Of a stretch of DNA of 64,000 nucleotides, positions 1 through 10,896 are shown one piece after another (positions within the stretch are counted from its first letter, which is position 1; each line of letters begins with the position of its first letter). Under the pieces are notes generated by a model. The model made no database searches. It saw nothing but the letters and a program-made list of their open reading frames with translations, and was not told the origin of the DNA. The stretch spans positions 214,872,151 through 214,936,150 of the forward strand of contig CP136065.1 in the NCBI GenBank assembly GCA_032622095.1, given 5' to 3'. The DNA comes from Siphonodentalium dalli (lineage: Eukaryota; Mollusca; Scaphopoda; Gadilida; Siphonodentaliidae). The position numbers and the translations under genes are program-made.

Positions 1-985
1 TTTGATAAATGTATAACATGACGCAAAAGTTCTAACATTTTCCCACAGAGACAAACGAAAGGTGGTGACATGTCAGAAAAATAGCATATTTTCACATTTC
101 GGCGGTCATCTTGGCCGCCATATTGGATTCTGGTGTCGGATTTTTGGCTAATTTGTAAGGGTTGTATATTAGCATAACGAATCGAGCGGAAAACAAGACC
201 GCATGTGCTATCATCTTTACTATAATGGCGATCAAAGAGACCTGGTGCATTTAAAAAAAATGGCCGCCATGATGGACGCCATCTTGTCTGGAGTCTCTGC
301 GGCCACTTTTTTTTCTTGTTAACAAGTGAAACAAATTAGAGTAGACCGTAAGGAAGAAAATTAGTGCGGTGAAGTTAAGTCCTGGGGGAGGGGTGCAAAG
401 GTCGACCAATATCTCCTGGACTATAGGGGTGTTAGGATGGGAATTTCCAACATTTGGAAAGTTTGATGTACCAGTTGAACAGTTCCAAAACAAGGGGTGG
501 GGTGCAAATACAATTTAATTAGTCTCAGAAAATCACGGTCTGCATCAAGGGGTGGAGTTGGAAATTCCAAGATGGACACTCAAAGTTTAGCTAGAACATC
601 TGCTCACGTCCACGTGCTAAAAGGACGTGAACCCTAGCAAAAAACACCGCATAATATTAGTGTCGCCTGAATGCATATAGGATATGTTTCGAAATATTCA
701 AAGCCGCTATATTTTGTAATGGTACACTATAATGTTAGCATTCTCGTATACAGCGTCCTTTTATGTGCGTGTCAGGTTGTTCAATAACGCCGGTGTTGTA
801 TGTAGAATTGCGACTTTCTTGTCGACGGTGAATGCGTCTTCGTTTATTTAGTTCATGCAATGACGATGTTTTGGTTATTTTTGATTACTTTGTCCTTCAT
901 ATCGGATAATTTGGCAGCTCAGCAGATACCTACAAATACATGTGAGTTACATAGTCTGTTAACACTGTTTTATTCAAATTTAAAT
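1..985. repeat. Tandem duplicated 5' block, copy 1 (starts at or before window edge)
   Basis: Nearly the same sequence recurs at 1619-2602, about 1,617 bp downstream, with only scattered substitutions and one-base indels. The block contains a GCCGCCAT-rich segment, a small palindrome around CCACGTGC near 610 and the signal-peptide exon at 860-941. Homology stops abruptly after position 985, about 44 bp past the splice donor. The left end cannot be seen, so further copies may lie upstream. Confidence 0.93.
860..941 (+). CDS. Candidate signal-peptide first exon, copy 1 (secreted F-type lectin-like gene)
   Basis: The exon encodes 27 codons plus one base. The peptide is MTMFWLFLITLSFISDNLAA followed by QQIPTNT: a short N-terminus, a hydrophobic core at residues 4-14 and a plausible cleavage site after Ala-Ala at residue 20. 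The frame ends directly at a strong splice donor, GTGAGT at 942-947, leaving phase 1. A minimal upstream frame (ATG CAA TGA at 855-863) overlaps the chosen ATG, which is a possible translational brake. An in-frame second ATG lies at 866. The exon recurs at 2477-2558 within the duplicated block, so the two may be alternative first exons, or this one may serve a neighbouring paralogue. The link to the lectin exons downstream is inferred from matching splice phase. Confidence 0.6.
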
Positions 986-993
986 GTAGGCGT

Positions 994-1500
994 GTCTTCG
1001 GTCGCCATTTTGGCCGCCATCTTTGATTTGGAAAACCATTGCTTGCACGAGATGTAAGGTAATTACTTCACCTCTGTATTTCCAACTCAACTCTACGCAT
1101 GGATGGAGTTGTCTCGATAATAATGCCCAATGATGTGAATATGAGGGAATTTCGGTGATATTTCAAAATCTGTCCGCCATTGTGGGCGCCATTTTGGATT
1201 TGGGGGACTTTTATTTGGATATGGTACAAGGAAAGTTCTTCGCCTAAGTGTTCCCAACTTACAATAGTAAGCAGGTGTGGAGTTGTCATGACAATAATGC
1301 TCACTGATGTTAAAATCAGCGATTTTCGGCGATTTTTTATTTCTGGTGGCCATTTTGGCCGCCATCTTGGATTTGGGTAAATATTCCTCAACTCAGGTAT
1401 AAGAGGAATCCTATCTGGAGTATCTCCTGCAAATATATATGCATGGCTGTTGTTATAATAGCAATAATATTCATTGATTCGAAACATAACATCGCGTTAT
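994..1500. repeat. Tandem repeat of ~175 bp with GCCGCCATYTTGGAT core, ~3 units
   Basis: The core GGCCGCCAT..TGGATTTGG recurs near 1010, 1185 and 1357. Each is followed by similar sequence containing TGGAGTTGTC and ACAATAATGC, so the unit is about 173-175 bp and diverged. Related GGCCGCCAT words also occur at 100-135 and 260-285 and in the second copy of the flanking block. The small frames here on both strands are repeat translations. Confidence 0.75.
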
Positions 1501-1618
1501 TAACGGAGATTCGGCTTTGACCTATGATACCGGCATTTGGGAAAACGTGATATCGGACAAAAATATCCCGCAATGAATGCATATTATGGTCCCCATGTGT
1601 TCGCCTATGACTCCTCTA

Positions 1619-2602
1619 TTTGATAAATGTATAACATGACGCAAAAGTTCTAACATTTTCCCACAGAGACAAACGAAAGGTGGTGACATGTCAGAAAAAT
1701 AGCATATTTTCACATTTCGGCGGCCATCTTGGCCGCCATATTGGATTCTGGTGTCGGATTTTTGGCTAATTTGTAAGGGTTGTATATTAGCATAACGAAT
1801 CGAGCGGAAAACAAGACCGCATGTGCTATCATCTTTACTATAATGGCGATCAAAGAGACCTGGTGCATTTAAAAAAAATGGCCGCCATGATGGACGCCAT
1901 CTTGTCTGGAGTCTCTGCGGCCACTTTTTTTTCTTGTTAACAAGTGAAAAAAATTAGAGTAGACCGTAAGGAAGAAAATTAGTGGGGTGAAGTTAAGTCC
2001 TGGGGGGGGGTGCAGAGGTCGACCAATATCTCCTGGACTATAGGGGTGTTAGGATGGGACTTTCCAACATTTGGAAAGTTTGATGTACCAGTTGAACAGT
2101 TCCAAAACAAGGGGTAGGGTGCAAATACAATTTAATTAGTCTCAGAAAATCACGGTCTGCATCAAGGGGTGGAGTTGGAAATTCCAAGATGGACACTCAA
2201 AGTATAGCTAGAACATCTGCTCACGTCCACGTGCTAAAAGGACGTGAACCCTAGCAAAAAACACCGCATAATATTAGTGTCGCCTGAATGCATATAGGAT
2301 ATGTTTCGAAATATTCAAAGCCGCTATATTTTGTAATGGTACACTATAATGTTAGCATTCTCGTATACAGCGTCCTTTTATGTGCGTGTCAGGTTGTTCA
2401 ATAACGCCGGTGTTGTATGTAGAATTGCGACTTTCTTGTCGACGGTGAATGCGTCTTCGTTTATTTAGTTCATGCAATGACGATGTTTTGGTTATTTTTG
2501 ATTACTTTGTCCTTCATATCGGATAATTTGGCAGCTCAGCAGATACCTACAAATACATGTGAGTTACATAGTCTGTTAACACTGTTTTATTCAAATTTAA
2601 AT
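1619..2602. repeat. Tandem duplicated 5' block, copy 2
   Basis: This is the second copy of 1-985, differing at a handful of sites, for example in a G-run near 2004. It ends at 2602, after which the sequence is unrelated to copy 1. The only material between the copies is the ~175-bp repeat region and a short unique stretch. Confidence 0.93.
2477..2558 (+). CDS. Candidate signal-peptide first exon, copy 2
   Basis: Identical in coding sequence to 860-941: 27 codons and a phase-1 GTGAGT donor at 2559-2564. It is the copy nearest the downstream candidate microexon at 3530-3538. It is therefore the simpler first exon for the proposed secreted F-type lectin gene. The ATG CAA TGA upstream frame is kept at 2472-2480. 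Conservation of the peptide between duplicates could reflect either recent duplication or selection; the flanks are nearly as similar, so it does not prove function. Confidence 0.6.
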
Positions 2603-3529
2603 ATGCTATAAGTTAAGTTGTTTATGTTATGCGACAGTTACATGTGCCATTGCATTCTGATTGTTTGTGATATTTATGTAGGTAGTCGCCACTATAGTCT
2701 GCGAGATGAACTTTCTGCATGATGTGATCAGGCTGATGATTGGATAAGATATTTATAAGTCATGTACTCGTCACATCTGATACGCTACCCGATGATCGCG
2801 GCCGAATTAGGATCATATCAGTGTTCCGTTTTGACTGTCAGACAGCGACCTATTTTGACACTCGTTTCCAGTTTAGGAGTCCTTTACTCGATTTTACCAT
2901 TTTGTTATATCGTCTTCTCGTAGTGTGGAAGTGAAGACAAAACGCCGATACTATATGCCTATTTTAATTATGTTGCTGAACGATGGGTGACACCATTGTG
3001 AGTATGAATATTACTGTACATCAATCATGTGTTAACTGTTGTGTTAAACTGAGCGGTGTTGACTCCTCTGTTACGCCCGCTAACAACTCGCTAGCTAGCA
3101 GGTAGAATTCTGCCAGGAGAATGTTTTTTTTTATAGTTCCATGTTACACCACAATTTACCTAGCACGCGTGCGAATATAAGTTCTCTCCGGGAGCATCGA
3201 TGGTGCATTGATATTTGATATATGGTATTCGATTGTATTAATAATGGGATGTGTATAGAACATATCCCCGCGAGGATCCGTATCGCAAATAACAGTGATC
3301 TCTGACTGCGCAGACGATAATAAACTGCCATTTGCTCACTCGTATATGTTAACGTGATGATGGAAACACTACATAACGAACCCGGTATTCTGATGAAATG
3401 GTTTAAATATAACAGCATGCAAGCCAATCCTAACTAATTACAGATAATGCCATCTTGTCCATTCAATATACCCAATATATCACATAACCTAGAAAACATT
3501 AGAATTGATTTATAACTTTTTTATTGCAG
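2603..3529. other. Unique sequence, no gene recognised
   Basis: No coding similarity or repeat was recognised. A frame on the minus strand at 3131-3427 lacks any family signature. If the lectin gene model is right, this is the first intron. Confidence 0.5.
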
Positions 3530-3538
3530 TATTTGGAG
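3530..3538 (+). CDS. Candidate 9-nt microexon of the F-type lectin gene
   Basis: The nonamer TATTTGGAG sits between a polypyrimidine acceptor (ACTTTTTTATTGCAG, ending 3529) and a strong donor (GTAAGG, 3539-3544). It accepts phase 1 and leaves phase 1, matching both the signal-peptide exon and the lectin exon at 57893. Inserted, it adds Leu-Phe-Gly and turns the first lectin residue from Tyr into Asp. The domain then begins DNIAYG, closer to the usual F-type lectin start (D/E-N-x-A-x-G). A second GT donor at 3548 (GTAAAA) would give an 18-nt version in the same phase. Chance occurrence of such a small AG..GT pair is possible. Confidence 0.4.
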
Positions 3539-4770
3539 GTAAGGCAAGTAAAATGTGTCGACAAACACTGAATGAAACTATGCATATCAGATATCATTTT
3601 AAAAAGGTAGGACATGACGTCGGTTTAAAATGAGCAGAACTAGTTCAGGTATCTGGACCGATTTGTGCAACGGTTAAAGGTCAAATGGCCAAATGATGTG
3701 TTTTTTTAAATACACTGAATAAATCAAGATCAGTATATGGGATCTTATATGGCAGAAATTCTTATTGCATCCGTGAAAGATTTTGTAGCGCCTTTTTGAC
3801 CTCGCAAAATGTATGTGATGTTCTTGTTTATATAATCTTGAAATATTTGTTGAATTTATAAACAAATGCCAACCAACATGGTTGCGAAATTACTCCAATG
3901 TTAGGCACTTTTCAAAAAAATATGCAATTATATTATTGACATTCTCTGCTCTGCTCACATAATTTAGACAGCTAGGAAGTTAAACGTGAAAGCTATTAAA
4001 TGTGTATTCGGGATTGGAATTCCAAACCATCAATTACAACAACATAGTTGAACATACATACAAAATTCAATTTAACAGCGATATGAGCTTTGTTGTGATA
4101 CAAAATGAGGTATATCAATTAAAATTATTGATGCAAAACATTTAACTTGTGTTAAAGAAAAACAACACAACATAATCGTTTGGTTGGAAGAGCAATGATT
4201 TCGATGACAGAAGTATAATACTATTTTGGCTAGCCGCTTAAAAGCAATCAAATTCCCTTTTCCGGTATATCAATACGCAATTCAAGCAAAATTATAATTC
4301 TTCCAGACAGAAGTATTCTAAACTACAGGATCAACTAAGTTTCAATTGTAAACTATTAATATGATTGTGTTGTTTATATTAATATGTGATATTTTCATAT
4401 TCGGTCGAAAGATCGTCAGTGCTCGAATTTGTATAATGCTTCTACCTCCGACTTTAACTCAACTTTGCCAATCTTACCCAGGTGTCAAATTTCCATTTAT
4501 CTCACGAGCTAGCTAACACGTTTGTCCCTCACAACAATGTGTCTATTATATCTTAATGGAAATGTGGTTTTCATTCATCCTCACGTTGACAATTAAATTA
4601 AATTTATTAGATACTCTCATCGTATAATAATACATATTGAGAAGAAATGTGTTAGTGCATGCAATTCACAATTATGTGTATGCATATATGTATATATTGG
4701 GAATTAAACGGGGTATTTGTGTATTCATAAGAAAGGTTGGCGTAATTTGGCAGTCATGTGCATATATTTC
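3539..4770. other. AT-rich non-coding stretch
   Basis: No gene, LINE or clear repeat was recognised. The minus-strand frame at 3674-3865 looks accidental. Under the gene model this begins the ~54 kb second intron. Confidence 0.5.
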
Positions 4771-4771
4771 G

Positions 4772-5563
4772 TCAGGGGATGGGGTGGACGGGGGGGGGGT
4801 AACACGTTAAGCACCAGGAGTGGTTTATCTCACGCTGGGCCTTTTTGATAAATAGTGATAGTTTTTTCATAGCTTTAAAACCGCTAGAGTTAAATAGTTC
4901 ATAAAGTTTTATTACGTTAGTTCGACTGTAGTAGTACGGTTTGATATATTTCAATCTTAGATCTCTTAACTGCGGGCAGATGGGAATGGTGTGGTATTCG
5001 TCACCTAGCGCTTCCATCATACGGTGCATTTCCTATCGGAATACGGGGTATTTATCCACGAACCAGTTTCCACTGGAAATGTGTGGTTTCTAGTTCTGAA
5101 TCTAAGGAGGGTCAATAAGGCGCTGTTGTCATCTAAGGATATATACTTCAGTCTACCGAAGTTCGGTTTTCTATATCTATAAAACGCAAATTTGTTTGAT
5201 GTATCCAAAGACGAATACCATTCGGTTGTGTATTTGTCCATGAGTTTCTGTTTTACAGCACAATAAAATATTTTGACACTACTCACTGATTGATTCTGCC
5301 ATGTATAAGACATACCTAGATTACTTAGCTCCGTTCGTACAAATTTTTAGGCATGGGATATTTACCGATTCCTTCGTACTTGATGCTGTCATAATGGTGT
5401 AAGGGATATAGGGGAGTCTGGTGCTTTCCATATTTAATATCTTGCTCCAGTATATTAGGGGTTTTGTCTTGATTTTTGTCACGTCGCGTACATTGCCTTT
5501 TTTTGCGATATTACATCTGATGTTTCTTTTGATTGATTGATTGTTTATTTGCAAAGTCAACAT
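4772..5563 (-). pseudogene. Non-LTR retrotransposon, C-terminal remnant of the reverse-transcriptase polyprotein
   Basis: Three frames on the minus strand join into one LINE C-terminus. The middle frame contains ELSNLGMSYTWQNQSVSS, then a TEWYSSLDTSNKF and YRYRKPNF stretch, then LLTLLRFRTRNHTFPVETG. The last frame starts GDEYHTIPICPQLRDLR. This order is typical of the region after the RT domain in many invertebrate LINEs, ending in a GDEYH..x..C motif. Frames change near 5320 and near 5029, so it is broken. The RT core itself is absent. The element is inert and lies antisense in the putative intron. Confidence 0.75.
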
Positions 5564-5714
5564 TTAAGTTGAAACATAGCCAAACATATATACATTTATA
5601 CAAAGAAACAGTTTATACAAACAATTTATACGTTAACAATTATCATATCATATTTTCGTAACAAATCCACCATAATATAATATTATATCTATTATATATT
5701 TTGGAAGATCTGTC

Positions 5715-5757
5715 TGTGTGTGTGTGTGTGTGTGTGTATCTGTGTGTGCGTGTGTAT
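5715..5757. repeat. (TG)n microsatellite
   Basis: An interrupted TG/TGTG run. The frames across it, which read as Cys-Val repeats, are simple-sequence translations. Confidence 0.9.
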
Positions 5758-5764
5758 GGACGCG

Positions 5765-5935
5765 AAAGTGGGGACTTCCTTGTGATACTAGACTTTATAC
5801 TGGGGACCTCAAACAAACTGGGACCTCATTTAGGTCCCCAGTTTTTCTGGCACTTGGAAATACACGAATGGGGACATGGGAACAGAGCACACATAAAAAT
5901 TAACTAGTCCCCAATGTAGGGTTTCAGTCAGAAAT
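5765..5935. repeat. GGGGAC/GTCCCC-word repeat
   Basis: Repeated GGGGACCTC, GGTCCCCAG and GGGGACAT words resemble the satellite at 24786-25370 and its flank to 25540. Like that array, it is adjacent to a TG microsatellite. This suggests a shared repeat family, without clean unit boundaries here. Confidence 0.45.
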
Positions 5936-6006
5936 CCTCACACCCCGTCTTCACGCTGAGAGCGTGTCTCGCCGAAATATCTTTCATTCACACACTTTCA
6001 AGTTTC

Positions 6007-6068
6007 TGCGCATGCGCATTTGAGTCTGTTCACTGCGCATGTGCGTGAAGATCTCGGAATTCTAAAAC
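6007..6068 (+). promoter_or_regulatory. Promoter-like segment: NRF1-type palindrome, second half-perfect site, YY1-like ATG
   Basis: TGCGCATGCGCA at 6007-6018 is the canonical palindromic NRF1 motif. A second, imperfect copy, TGCGCATGTGCG, is at 6034-6045. Then AAAACATGGCGGC at 6064-6076 resembles the YY1 motif that often overlaps the start codon of animal housekeeping genes. Spacing and order fit a TATA-less animal promoter. No convincing gene follows: the frame from the ATG at 6069 is 43 codons (MAASPFEPIEF...) and no donor was identified with confidence. Confidence 0.4.
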
Positions 6069-6200
6069 ATGGCGGCGTCCCCATTTGAGCCGATTGAGTT
6101 TTTTTTTTACAGTACCGTATATAAACATGGACGGAAGACACAAACAAACATCAGGCTCAGACATTTTATGTTGGCCTTGGACTGGGCTTACATCTTGTAG
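6069..6200 (+). CDS. Short open frame after promoter-like motifs, doubtful
   Basis: ATGGCGGCGTCC opens a 43-codon frame (MAASPFEPIEF...) ending at TAG 6198-6200. The context is a plausible animal start. The frame runs through a T10 homopolymer giving FFFY and shows no domain. It could be a true first coding exon whose donor I cannot place, or chance. It is listed mainly because of the NRF1/YY1-like sites just upstream. Confidence 0.2.
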   Translation: MAASPFEPIEFFFYSTVYKHGRKTQTNIRLRHFMLALDWAYIL

Positions 6201-6395
6201 CGTGTGCCAGTTTAGTTACGATGTTCTCTTGGTGAGGTGCTTTTGAGATTAGGGAATTGAACTTTTCTGAAATTCATCAAATTTTATTTCATTTTTGTGT
6301 GTGAAATTGGACCTAACTGGCTTCTCAATAACCTGGAATATTGTTACCACTGTGTGGATTATGTTTGTACATGGACGGGACAAGATGATATATAA

Positions 6396-6690
6396 CCCAT
6401 ATAAAAATGTACCTGGGTAAATCTTGGTGTTTACCTAGGTATACCCCGGTACATATAGGTTTTACCCTGGTTCCACCCAGGTCACACCCAGGTTACACCC
6501 AGGTAAATCAGGGATTTATATAGATTTACCCAGGTGTTTTCTATATATGTTAGGTATAAACCCCAGTTTACCCGGGTTTTTACGGATTTACACCCAGGTA
6601 TTTACACCAGGTATTTACACCCAGGTATTTACACCAGGGTTTCGCCCAGGTATTTACTACAGTGTTCACCCGGATATATACACCTGTGGT
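6396..6690. mobile_element. ACCCAGGT-family element, left terminus and internal repeats
   Basis: The terminal 28 bp starting CCCATATAAAAATGTACC at 6396 is repeated exactly, inverted, at 20985-21012. Inside are many ACCCAGGT/ACCTGGGT words separated by TATTTACACC-type spacers. This could be one MITE-like copy with its right end lost, or one end of a larger element. Flanking target duplications are not clear. The open frames over it are repeat translations. Confidence 0.6.
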
Positions 6691-6713
6691 ATTTTGTTAA
6701 ACTGTATAATCTG

Positions 6714-8510
6714 CATTGAAGTCACCTTATTAACCCTTTCTATATTACAGCACCATTGGCGTGTAGTTACCTTATTAACCATTCTATATTAAATCATTAA
6801 TTGACAGGTAGTTACCTTATTAACCCTTTCTATACTAAGTAACATTGGTGAGTAGTTACATTATTAACCCTTTCTTTATTAAAGCACCATTGATGTGAAG
6901 TTACCTTATTAACCCTTTCTTTATTAAAGCATCATTGACGCGTAGTTACCTTATTAACCCTTTCTATATTAAAATATCATTGATGTGTAGTTACAATGTT
7001 AACCCTTTCTATAGTATAGCATCATTGGCGGGTAGTTGGCTCCTTAACTCTGTATATACCAAAGTATCATTGTCGTATATAGTTACCTTATTAACCCTTT
7101 CTATACTAAGTACCGTTGGCGTGTAGTTGCCTTATTAACCCTTTCTATATTAAAGCATTAATTGACAGGTAGTTACCTTATTAACCCTTTCTATACTAAG
7201 TATCATTGGTCAGTAGTTGCATTATTAACCCTTTCTATATTAAAGCGCAATTGGCGGGTAGTTACCTTATTAACCATTTATGTATTAAAGCATCATTGAC
7301 GTGTAGTTACCTTATTATAACCCTCTCTATATTAAAGCATCATTATTGCTGGGTAGTTATCTTATTAACCCGTTCTATACTAAGTATCATTGGTGAGTAG
7401 TTACAGTATTAACCCTTTCTATATTAAAGCATCATTGACGTGAAGTTACCTTATTAACCATTTCTGTATTAAAGCAGCATTGACATGTAGTTATTAACCC
7501 TTTCTATATTAAAGCATCGTTGACGGGTAGTTGCCTAATTAACCCTCTATATACTAAAGTATCATTGTCGTGTAGTTACCTTACCAACCCTTTCTATACT
7601 AAGTATCATTGGCGTGTAGTTACCTTATTAACCTTTTCTATATTAAAGCATTAATTGACAGGTAGTTACATTAAACAACCCTTTCTATACTAAGTATCAT
7701 TGGTGAGTAGTTACGTTATAAACCATTTCTATATTAAAGCGCCATTGACGGGTAATTACCTTATTAACCATTTTTGTATCAAAGCATCATTGACGTGCAG
7801 TTACCATATTATAACACTTTCTATATTAAAGCATCATTGACTGATAGTTACCATATTAACCCTTTCTATATTAAAGCACCATTGGCGTGTAATTACCTTA
7901 TTAACCCTTTCTACGTTGAAGCAATAATTGACAGGCAGTTACCTTATTAACCCTTTTTATAATGAGTATCATTGGTGATTAGTTACACTATTAACCCTTT
8001 CTACAATAAAGCATCATTGACATGTAGTTATCATAGTAGCCAGTTATATATTAAAGCATCATGGACGGTAGTTACCATATTAACCCTTTCTATATTAAAG
8101 CACCATTGGCGTGTAATTACCATATTAACCCTTTCTATATTAAAACATCATTGACGTGTAGTTACCCTATTAGCCCTTTCTATATTTAAGCATCATTGAC
8201 CTGTAGAACTTTATCTTATTAACCCTTTCTTTATTAAAGCATCATTGACATGTAGTTAGTACCTTAGTAACCATTTCTACACTAAAGCATTATTGACGGG
8301 TAGTTACCTTATTAACCCTTTCTATATTAAAGCATCATTGACAAGAAGTTAAATTATTAACCTTCTATAATAAGTATCATTGCCGTGTAGTTAATTACCT
8401 TATAAAACCTTTCTATATTAAGACGTCGATCATTGACGGGTAGTTGTTACCTTATTAATCATTTATGTATTCAAGCATCATTGACGAGTAGTTACCTTAT
8501 TACTTGAAGT
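6714..8510. repeat. Minisatellite array, ~45-bp unit, roughly 38-40 copies
   Basis: The unit has the form TTACCTTATTAACCC, TTTCTATATTAAAGC, ATCATTGACGTGTAG. It repeats head to tail for ~1.8 kb with substitutions and small indels. Variant words (ACTAAGTATCATTGG, ATTAATTGACAGG) recur in a patterned order, which suggests higher-order units of several monomers. The array abuts the ACCCAGGT element. There is no coding potential: the frames seen are repeat translations. Confidence 0.93.
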
Positions 8511-9200
8511 TTATTATGACAGTATGACAATACACTACCCCGGACAAATGAAGCAATATCATACTTTATCTAACAGCCTAGCTATAATTAGTGAACATTA
8601 AACTGACAAACAGACAATTTTCAGGGCCATTATTTAATATTAAAGGGATACAAAATAAAGAGATTTCTAATGATCAGTAAGAATTATTCTCTAAGTGATA
8701 CTTATTATTTCAAATAAATGATTGCATGTACTATAGTAGACCATATACCAACAGGAAAATATTAGTGAATACAATTATTGTGTTTCAAAATTCGTTTCGT
8801 TTCGTTTCTGCAGCCAAATTACAATCTTAACTTTTAGTTATCGTTCTTCAAAATGAAGCGCGGATAATTCTTTGTGGTATTTTGAGTTAATTTTGTCGCG
8901 AATCAACGCGGATTGACAGAAGGAAATGGTGTATTGGCTACAAACGGATAAACTGTGGACTTATATATAAGATTCGCCGATTTCTCCCCATGGATGTGCG
9001 CAAATATCGAAAAAGACTGAATTTCATGTGACAAAAAATATTTCAATTCCCGGAACAGTAAGAATTAAGCTGCGATAAAGAAACGGATCAACTATAGTAT
9101 TGAACAGTACCTCAGCTACCTGGCCATAACCAGAATATTTTCTCAAAATTGAATTTGTGGTACCGGTACAATCATGATGTAGTGCCAGTGGCCTGCTCAT
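8511..9200. other. AT-rich sequence, nothing recognised
   Basis: No gene or repeat boundary is visible, apart from a short TTCGTTTCGTTTCG run near 8790. Confidence 0.5.
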
Positions 9201-9226
9201 AATGCACCTGTCCAGAAGAAGAAGAA

Positions 9227-9742
9227 TTGAGAAGTTTGAAGATCATGGACTACGCAGACACCATCTGGGACCCCTACCAACAAAATCACATCGACAAGCT
9301 GGAAAGAATCCAGCGTAGAGCAGCCCGTTTCATTAAAAGAGACTATAAGAGCAAAGAAGATGGATATATGACCAAGATCCTCTACGAGCTAGATTTACCA
9401 ACATTGCAGAAACGGCGGAAAATAAATCGGCTGGGATTCATGAGTAAGGTGGTGGGTGGATTGGTCCCGGCTATACCACCTAATCAATACTTTACACCCG
9501 AAACAAGGCGTCTTAGATCGCAGAGCAAAGTTCTGACAGGCTACGTCACCAGCCAAATTCCTCGGCACCTAATTTAAAGGAACAACAGTCAGTGCTACGA
9601 GGCTATACCATACGTGTCAGCTCAGTTCGCTAATTCCACATTTGTTCGAACTATATGCGACTGGAATCAGCTGGAGGAATCCTTAATCCTACAACAACAG
9701 CCTGTGGATTCCTTCAAGAGTGCGCTGAAGGAAAAGATCTGA
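9227..9742 (+). pseudogene. Non-LTR retrotransposon RT C-terminal remnant (jockey/CR1-like style)
   Basis: The frame contains YADTIWDPYQQNHIDKLERI followed by QRRAARFIKRDY, then DLPTLQKRRKINRLGFM, a signature block downstream of the RT catalytic core in many invertebrate LINEs. A TAA at 9575-9577 interrupts it. The same frame continues to a TGA at 9740-9742, including FVRTICDWNQLEESL and VDSFKSALKEKI, the usual C-terminal end of the family. It is thus one stop codon away from an intact C-terminus. No RT catalytic motifs are present, so the copy is strongly 5'-truncated. A GATTCAGATTCAGATT tail near 9800 resembles a LINE 3' end. Confidence 0.88.
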
Positions 9743-10507
9743 GACTCTCTCGCCCGCTGCGAAATTACCATAATTGGGATCTGCAGCGTAACCATTCAGA
9801 TTCAGATTGATCCACGATAGTAAGGGGTCAGTACATGTAGTAAGTACTGATAGTGATAAGCCTGCTGTACAATAATACTACTTTTGCTGTTTTACTGGTC
9901 TTAACTGAGTACTGTGTCAATGTGACATTGTTAATTCAGTTCCACTCTAATGTACATTAACTGGCAATGATGCATCTGACGCTATTAAAGGCACCGGTAA
10001 TCCCTAAATACCAGGAGGACGCGGCGTAGAAACTTGGTACAACAGTTGTTACACGACAAAGAAAATTATCAACAAGCTTAGTGAGCGTCATCATCAAAAT
10101 TGCAAATTAAAACACGGCAATGGTAAATTGGTAATCCCTACATACCAGGAGGACAAGGCATTGAAACTTGGGACAACAGTTGTTACACGGCAAAGAAATT
10201 TAAAACACACTGTGCACAGATGAATGTTTATACATGTACTGTGCAGTCGAGATCACCTGGACTACAAATATTTGAGGATTATACTATTTGATGAGTAGAT
10301 GCGTGACTGATAAAAGAATTAGAGACTCCATATTTACTCGGAAGATAACAGTATACGATGCCATACAGTTGTTCCATAACACCTCAACCTTTGGTGGATA
10401 TTAACAGTAAAACTAATGAAAATGATGAAAGCCAGACTCAACATCAAGACAACATGTGCATGCATAAGTGACGGTTCAATGATTTTGACTCCATCAGATG
10501 ATATTTA
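9743..10507. other. LINE 3' flank and short direct repeat
   Basis: A block containing TAATCCCTAAATACCAGGAGG with ACTTGG(T/G)ACAACAGTTG occurs near 9999-10060 and again near 10133-10190, a two-copy repeat about 130 bp apart. Nothing else was recognised. Confidence 0.5.
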
Positions 10508-10896
10508 AGCGACACCAATTTTTAAGTCTGGTTTACGATGTGGGGAGAAAAAAAGTAGATGCAGGAGGGAAAAAAATAAAAATAAAAAAGATTGTCCCCC
10601 CAATTTATATCAAGTAAATCGTGGAATTTTACATAAATTTTACAAAAATTGTGAAAAAATGTTTTTGAATGAAATTCTGTTCAAACCAAACAAGACATAT
10701 CTTGTCATGAAATACATGAAAATATGGATCTGTAAATGATCATAAGCAGAACCGGATCGCCCGGGATGCGACAGCACATGAAAATCAGTACGCGTGTAAA
10801 ATATTTTGGGACCAAAAAATAAAAAATAAAATTTCATGAAATGGAAACAAAGTTGTAGGAGGTGTTCGTAAACCAGACTTAAAAATTGGTGTCGCC
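10508..10896 (-). mobile_element. Harbinger-like MITE, copy 1 (389 bp)
   Basis: Terminal inverted repeats of ~30 bp (GCGACACCAATTTTTAAG and its inverse at the right end) bound a 389-bp element. It is flanked by TTA on both sides (10505-10507 and 10897-10899). A second copy of 390 bp lies at 18183-18572 in the opposite orientation, flanked by TAA. The TWA target duplication fits the PIF/Harbinger superfamily. The minus-strand frame inside is not a gene. Strand is assigned relative to copy 2. Confidence 0.85.

Noticed and set aside
1068-1487. 139-codon minus frame with PNPRWRPKWPPE-type motifs
   Set aside because: It follows the ~175-bp GCCGCCAT repeat and repeats with it.
6714-8510. CRISPR-like regular spacing
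   Set aside because: Units are contiguous and wholly repetitive, with no conserved repeat separated by unique spacers; the DNA is eukaryotic.
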